From NCBI RefSeq assembly GCF_008086045.1, contig NZ_VSEY01000009.1:1-64000 (forward strand): a stretch of 64,000 nt of DNA, written 5' to 3'. Origin of the DNA: Nonomuraea sp. PA05. Lineage in GTDB: Bacteria > Actinomycetota > Actinomycetes > Streptosporangiales > Streptosporangiaceae. Within the stretch, counting starts at the first letter, position 1; each line of letters starts with the position of its first letter. Positions 61,916-64,000 of the stretch are shown one piece after another. The translations under genes were made by a program, and so were the position numbers. The notes beneath the pieces are model-generated. The model had not been told where the DNA came from. It saw only the letters and a list, made by a program, of their open reading frames with translations, and did no database searches.

Positions 61916-63019
61916 TCACGGCCGGAGCACGACGCGCACATGCGCGGAAGCGCCGCCGGCCAGGAGGCCGACGGCACGCTCGGCCTCCGCCAGAGGGTAG
62001 ACCCGCGTGACCGAGGCGGAGATGTCGAGCCGTCGGTGCGTCAGCAGGCCGGCCACGCGTCGCAGGTCCTCCAGCGGGTAGCCCAGGAACGCGGCGGCGG
62101 TGTGCTCACGGTCGTAGAAGCGCCCGAAGTCCTTGATGGCGATCGCTCCCGTGCACACCCCCGCGAGCACCAGGCGGCCACGCATGCCGAGCAGCGACTG
62201 GGCCTGATCTCGCGCCTCAGGACGGCTGGCGAAGTCGACGGCCAGGTCGAAGCCGCGACTGCCCGCCAGGGCTGCGGCCCGTGCGGGGGCCGCGGGATCG
62301 GCGGGGTCGCAGGCCAGGTCGGCGCCCAGTTCCAGGGCGCGCAGGCGTGCCTGGGGCCGGGGGTCGAAGGCGACGATCGGCGCCGCGCCGGCGAGCCGGG
62401 CGATCTGGACGCCGTGGGCGCCGAGGCCGCCGACTCCCCACAGTGCGACGCTCTCGCCCGCTCGCAGGGCGCCGATCCGGATGAGCGCGCGGTAGGGCAC
62501 GGTGACGGCGTCAGGAACGATCGACGCGGCCTCCGGCGAGAGCTCGTCCGGCACCCTGACCAGCGCGTGATGGGCGGACAGCGTGTACTGCGCCCATCCG
62601 CCGTCGACGTCCATGCCGAGGGTGCGCAGTGACGCGCACGGCCCGGACATCGACGTGCACGCCGCGCAGTGCCCGCACCGCTGCCGGGACATGGGCATGA
62701 CGCGCTGCCCTGCCCGCCAGGCGCCGGGCACGCCCGGTCCGAGTGCGGCGATCGTCCCGGCTATCTCGTGGCCGAGGGTGATGTGGTGCCCCGGCCCTCC
62801 GTCGGGTGTGAAGGCGCGCAGGGAGCCGTCGAGGACGTGGACGTCCGTCAGGCAGACGCCCGCGGCGTCCACCCGGATCAGCACCTGCCCGGCGGCGGGA
62901 CGGGGAACCGGGACCTCGTGCAGGCCGAAGGATCCCGTCGAGGTCTCCAGCCGCGCGGCGGTCATCGTCTCAGGGAGATCGGCCGTGTCACCGGCCTCGG
63001 CGTCGATGGTGTGCGTCAT
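61916..63019 (-). CDS. Zinc-dependent alcohol dehydrogenase (MDR family)
   Basis: A 367-residue medium-chain dehydrogenase. Catalytic zinc ligands are Cys56 (AGVCLTDVH) and His84-Glu85 (LGHEIAG). A structural-zinc lobe has RCGHCAACTSMSGPC, with the last Cys one residue closer than usual. The Rossmann motif is WGVGGLGAHGVQIARL followed by AFDPRPQ, whose acidic residue favours NAD. It oxidises or reduces an alcohol/aldehyde that the sequence does not reveal. It lies 25 nt downstream of the aldo/keto reductase on the same strand, so the two oxidoreductases are probably co-transcribed. Confidence 0.92.
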   Translation of the reverse strand: MTHTIDAEAGDTADLPETMTAARLETSTGSFGLHEVPVPRPAAGQVLIRVDAAGVCLTDVHVLDGSLRAFTPDGGPGHHITLGHEIAGTIAALGPGVPGAWRAGQRVMPMSRQRCGHCAACTSMSGPCASLRTLGMDVDGGWAQYTLSAHHALVRVPDELSPEAASIVPDAVTVPYRALIRIGALRAGESVALWGVGGLGAHGVQIARLAGAAPIVAFDPRPQARLRALELGADLACDPADPAAPARAAALAGSRGFDLAVDFASRPEARDQAQSLLGMRGRLVLAGVCTGAIAIKDFGRFYDREHTAAAFLGYPLEDLRRVAGLLTHRRLDISASVTRVYPLAEAERAVGLLAGGASAHVRVVLRP

Positions 63020-63044
63020 GTCGCTCCTGTCGGAATGTACGTGC

Positions 63045-63917
63045 TCAGGAGGCCAGGGCGGTCAGCCGCGCCAGGTCCGTCTCGCTCATCCGGGCGGCGA
63101 CCTCGGCTGCGGCGAGGTTCTCCTGGAGGTGGCCGGGGTCCGAGGTTCCCGGGATGGGGAGGATCGCCGGGTGCCGGTTGAGCAGCCAGGCGAGTGCGAC
63201 CTGCGCCGGTGTCGCCGCGATCGTTTCGGCCACTTCTGTCAGGACGGATGCGCGGCGTTGTGCCGCGGTGCCCAGCGGGAAGTAGGGCACGAACGGGATC
63301 CGTTGCGAGCAGGCTTCGAGCACGTCTTCACCGGAGCGGTCGAAGAGGTTGTAGCGGTTCTGCACCGCGGCGACCGGTGCGATGACGGCCGCGCGGGGCA
63401 GGTGGCCGGGGACGATGCCGCTGAGCCCCAGGCAGCCGATGTCACCCTTGGTGACCAGGTCGGCGAGAGTGCCCCAGGACTCCTCGAACGGGGTGCGGTC
63501 GTGGGCGAGCAGCCCGTCCCCGCCGACTCTGAGATAGACGAGGTCCAAGCGGTCACGGCGGAGCGTGCGCAGGTTGTCGTGCACCTGCCTGGTGAGCTCG
63601 GCCGGTGAGCCCGCGGGCAGCCATGCCCGGGTGCCGTCCCGTCGGACACCGACCTTGGTGGCGATCAGCAGCGTCTCCGGGTAGGGGAACAGGGCGTTGT
63701 GGACGAGTCGGTTGGCGACCTCGGGCCCGTAGAAACCGGCTGTGTCGATGTGGGTGACGCCGCGTTCGACCGCGGCGCGCAGCACACCGACCGCACGGTC
63801 GCGGTCGGCGGGCGGCCCCCACACCCCTGGCCCGGGGAGCTGCATCGTGCCGAATCCGACGCGGCCCACCGAGCGGCCGGCGAGGGAGCAGGAAGTGGAC
63901 GGTGGTGTCGTGGTCAT
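63045..63917 (-). CDS. Aldo/keto reductase
   Basis: A 290-residue TIM-barrel NADPH reductase. Catalytic-tetrad positions are Asp and Tyr in HIDTAGFYGPE and Lys in LIATKVGV. The usual His is replaced by Arg in LDLVYLRVGG, as in a known subgroup of this family. The cofactor region reads ILPIPGTSDPGHLQENLAAA. ATG 63915-63917 is chosen because GGAGGCGAAGCC precedes it; the frame continues upstream without support. It is coupled to the preceding gene by an ATGA overlap and followed by the alcohol dehydrogenase. Confidence 0.92.
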   Translation of the reverse strand: MTTTPPSTSCSLAGRSVGRVGFGTMQLPGPGVWGPPADRDRAVGVLRAAVERGVTHIDTAGFYGPEVANRLVHNALFPYPETLLIATKVGVRRDGTRAWLPAGSPAELTRQVHDNLRTLRRDRLDLVYLRVGGDGLLAHDRTPFEESWGTLADLVTKGDIGCLGLSGIVPGHLPRAAVIAPVAAVQNRYNLFDRSGEDVLEACSQRIPFVPYFPLGTAAQRRASVLTEVAETIAATPAQVALAWLLNRHPAILPIPGTSDPGHLQENLAAAEVAARMSETDLARLTALAS

Positions 63918-64000
63918 GGCTTCGCCTCCATGTCGGTGGGACGGCGGAAGACGCCGCACGTCCAGGTGAATCCACCGCCGCCGCTGAGGATCAGCGCTTG
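63914..64000 (-). CDS. C-terminal end of a gene cut by the right edge
   Basis: Twenty-eight codons with strong GC-rich third positions, ending ...FTWTCGVFRRPTDMEAKP and a TGA that overlaps the aldo/keto reductase start (ATGA). The overlap and codon use indicate a real upstream gene of the same operon. The product cannot be recognised from this fragment. Confidence 0.6.
   Translation of the reverse strand, partial: QALILSGGGGFTWTCGVFRRPTDMEAKP

Noticed and set aside
1..64000. Prophage, integrative element or transposon borders around the accessory region
   Set aside because: I found no integrase, transposase, tRNA gene or flanking direct repeat, and base composition does not shift sharply except in promoter regions.

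Overview
The window is about 70% GC or higher. It has GTG starts, GGAGG-type ribosome binding sites, many 4-bp ATGA/GTGA overlaps, Tat and lipoprotein signals, and LacI/DeoR-controlled sugar ABC importers. This points to a chromosomal segment of a high-GC actinobacterium. A Streptosporangiaceae-like organism (Nonomuraea relatives) is my guess from gene style, not a proven assignment. I see no tRNA, rRNA, IS element or CRISPR array.

Left part (1-16.9 kb), carbohydrate and phosphodiester uptake. A truncated sugar-binding lipoprotein and a secreted aldose 1-epimerase run leftward. Divergent from them is an operon of binding protein, two permeases and a GH127 beta-L-arabinofuranosidase, which faces a convergent LacI regulator. 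An identical 11-bp sequence lies upstream of both the ABC operon and the lacI gene and is probably the operator. A YCII-like protein and an NB-ARC/TPR STAND protein with an in-frame 36-bp repeat follow. Next comes a DeoR regulator divergent from a Ugp-like operon (two permeases, binding protein, glycerophosphodiesterase, HAD phosphatase).

Middle part (16.9-57.9 kb), a large accessory region that looks like NTP-dependent conflict/signalling machinery. Module A is one leftward run of 12 tightly spaced genes (35669 down to 16940): GrpE-like factor, lidless Hsp70, FN3-like protein, GTPase with zinc ribbons, GTPase-associated protein (GAP1-like), membrane GTPase, 39-residue membrane protein, TerD-like/vWA protein, TPR-CHAT protease, second lidless Hsp70, MbcA/ParS-like antitoxin and RES-domain toxin. 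Module B starts with a second antitoxin/RES pair going rightward (36343-37736). It continues with a leftward translationally coupled operon (Ser/Thr kinase, membrane protein, ClpB-like AAA+, FHA protein, second TPR-CHAT protease). It ends with a rightward operon (basic protein, vWA-like lipoprotein, coiled-coil membrane protein, 4Fe-4S radical-SAM-like activase). Three copies of an inverted repeat, RTTCCA-N18-TGGAAY, sit in the control regions of both halves of module B, so they are probably co-regulated. A HTH-like protein, a TPR protein, an HExxH protein, an Fe(II)/2OG oxygenase, a TetR-TPR regulator and a macro-domain protein follow.

Right part (58-64 kb) is ordinary chromosome: a small membrane-anchored protein, a KatE-type large catalase, a P-loop kinase, a zinc alcohol dehydrogenase, an aldo/keto reductase and the tail of an upstream gene cut by the window edge.

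Working model (inference): chaperones, GTPases and kinase/FHA signalling sense a stress or invader, CHAT proteases are activated, and one target may be the N-terminal helical domain of the two MbcA-like antitoxins. Their loss would free the RES (NAD-degrading family) toxins.
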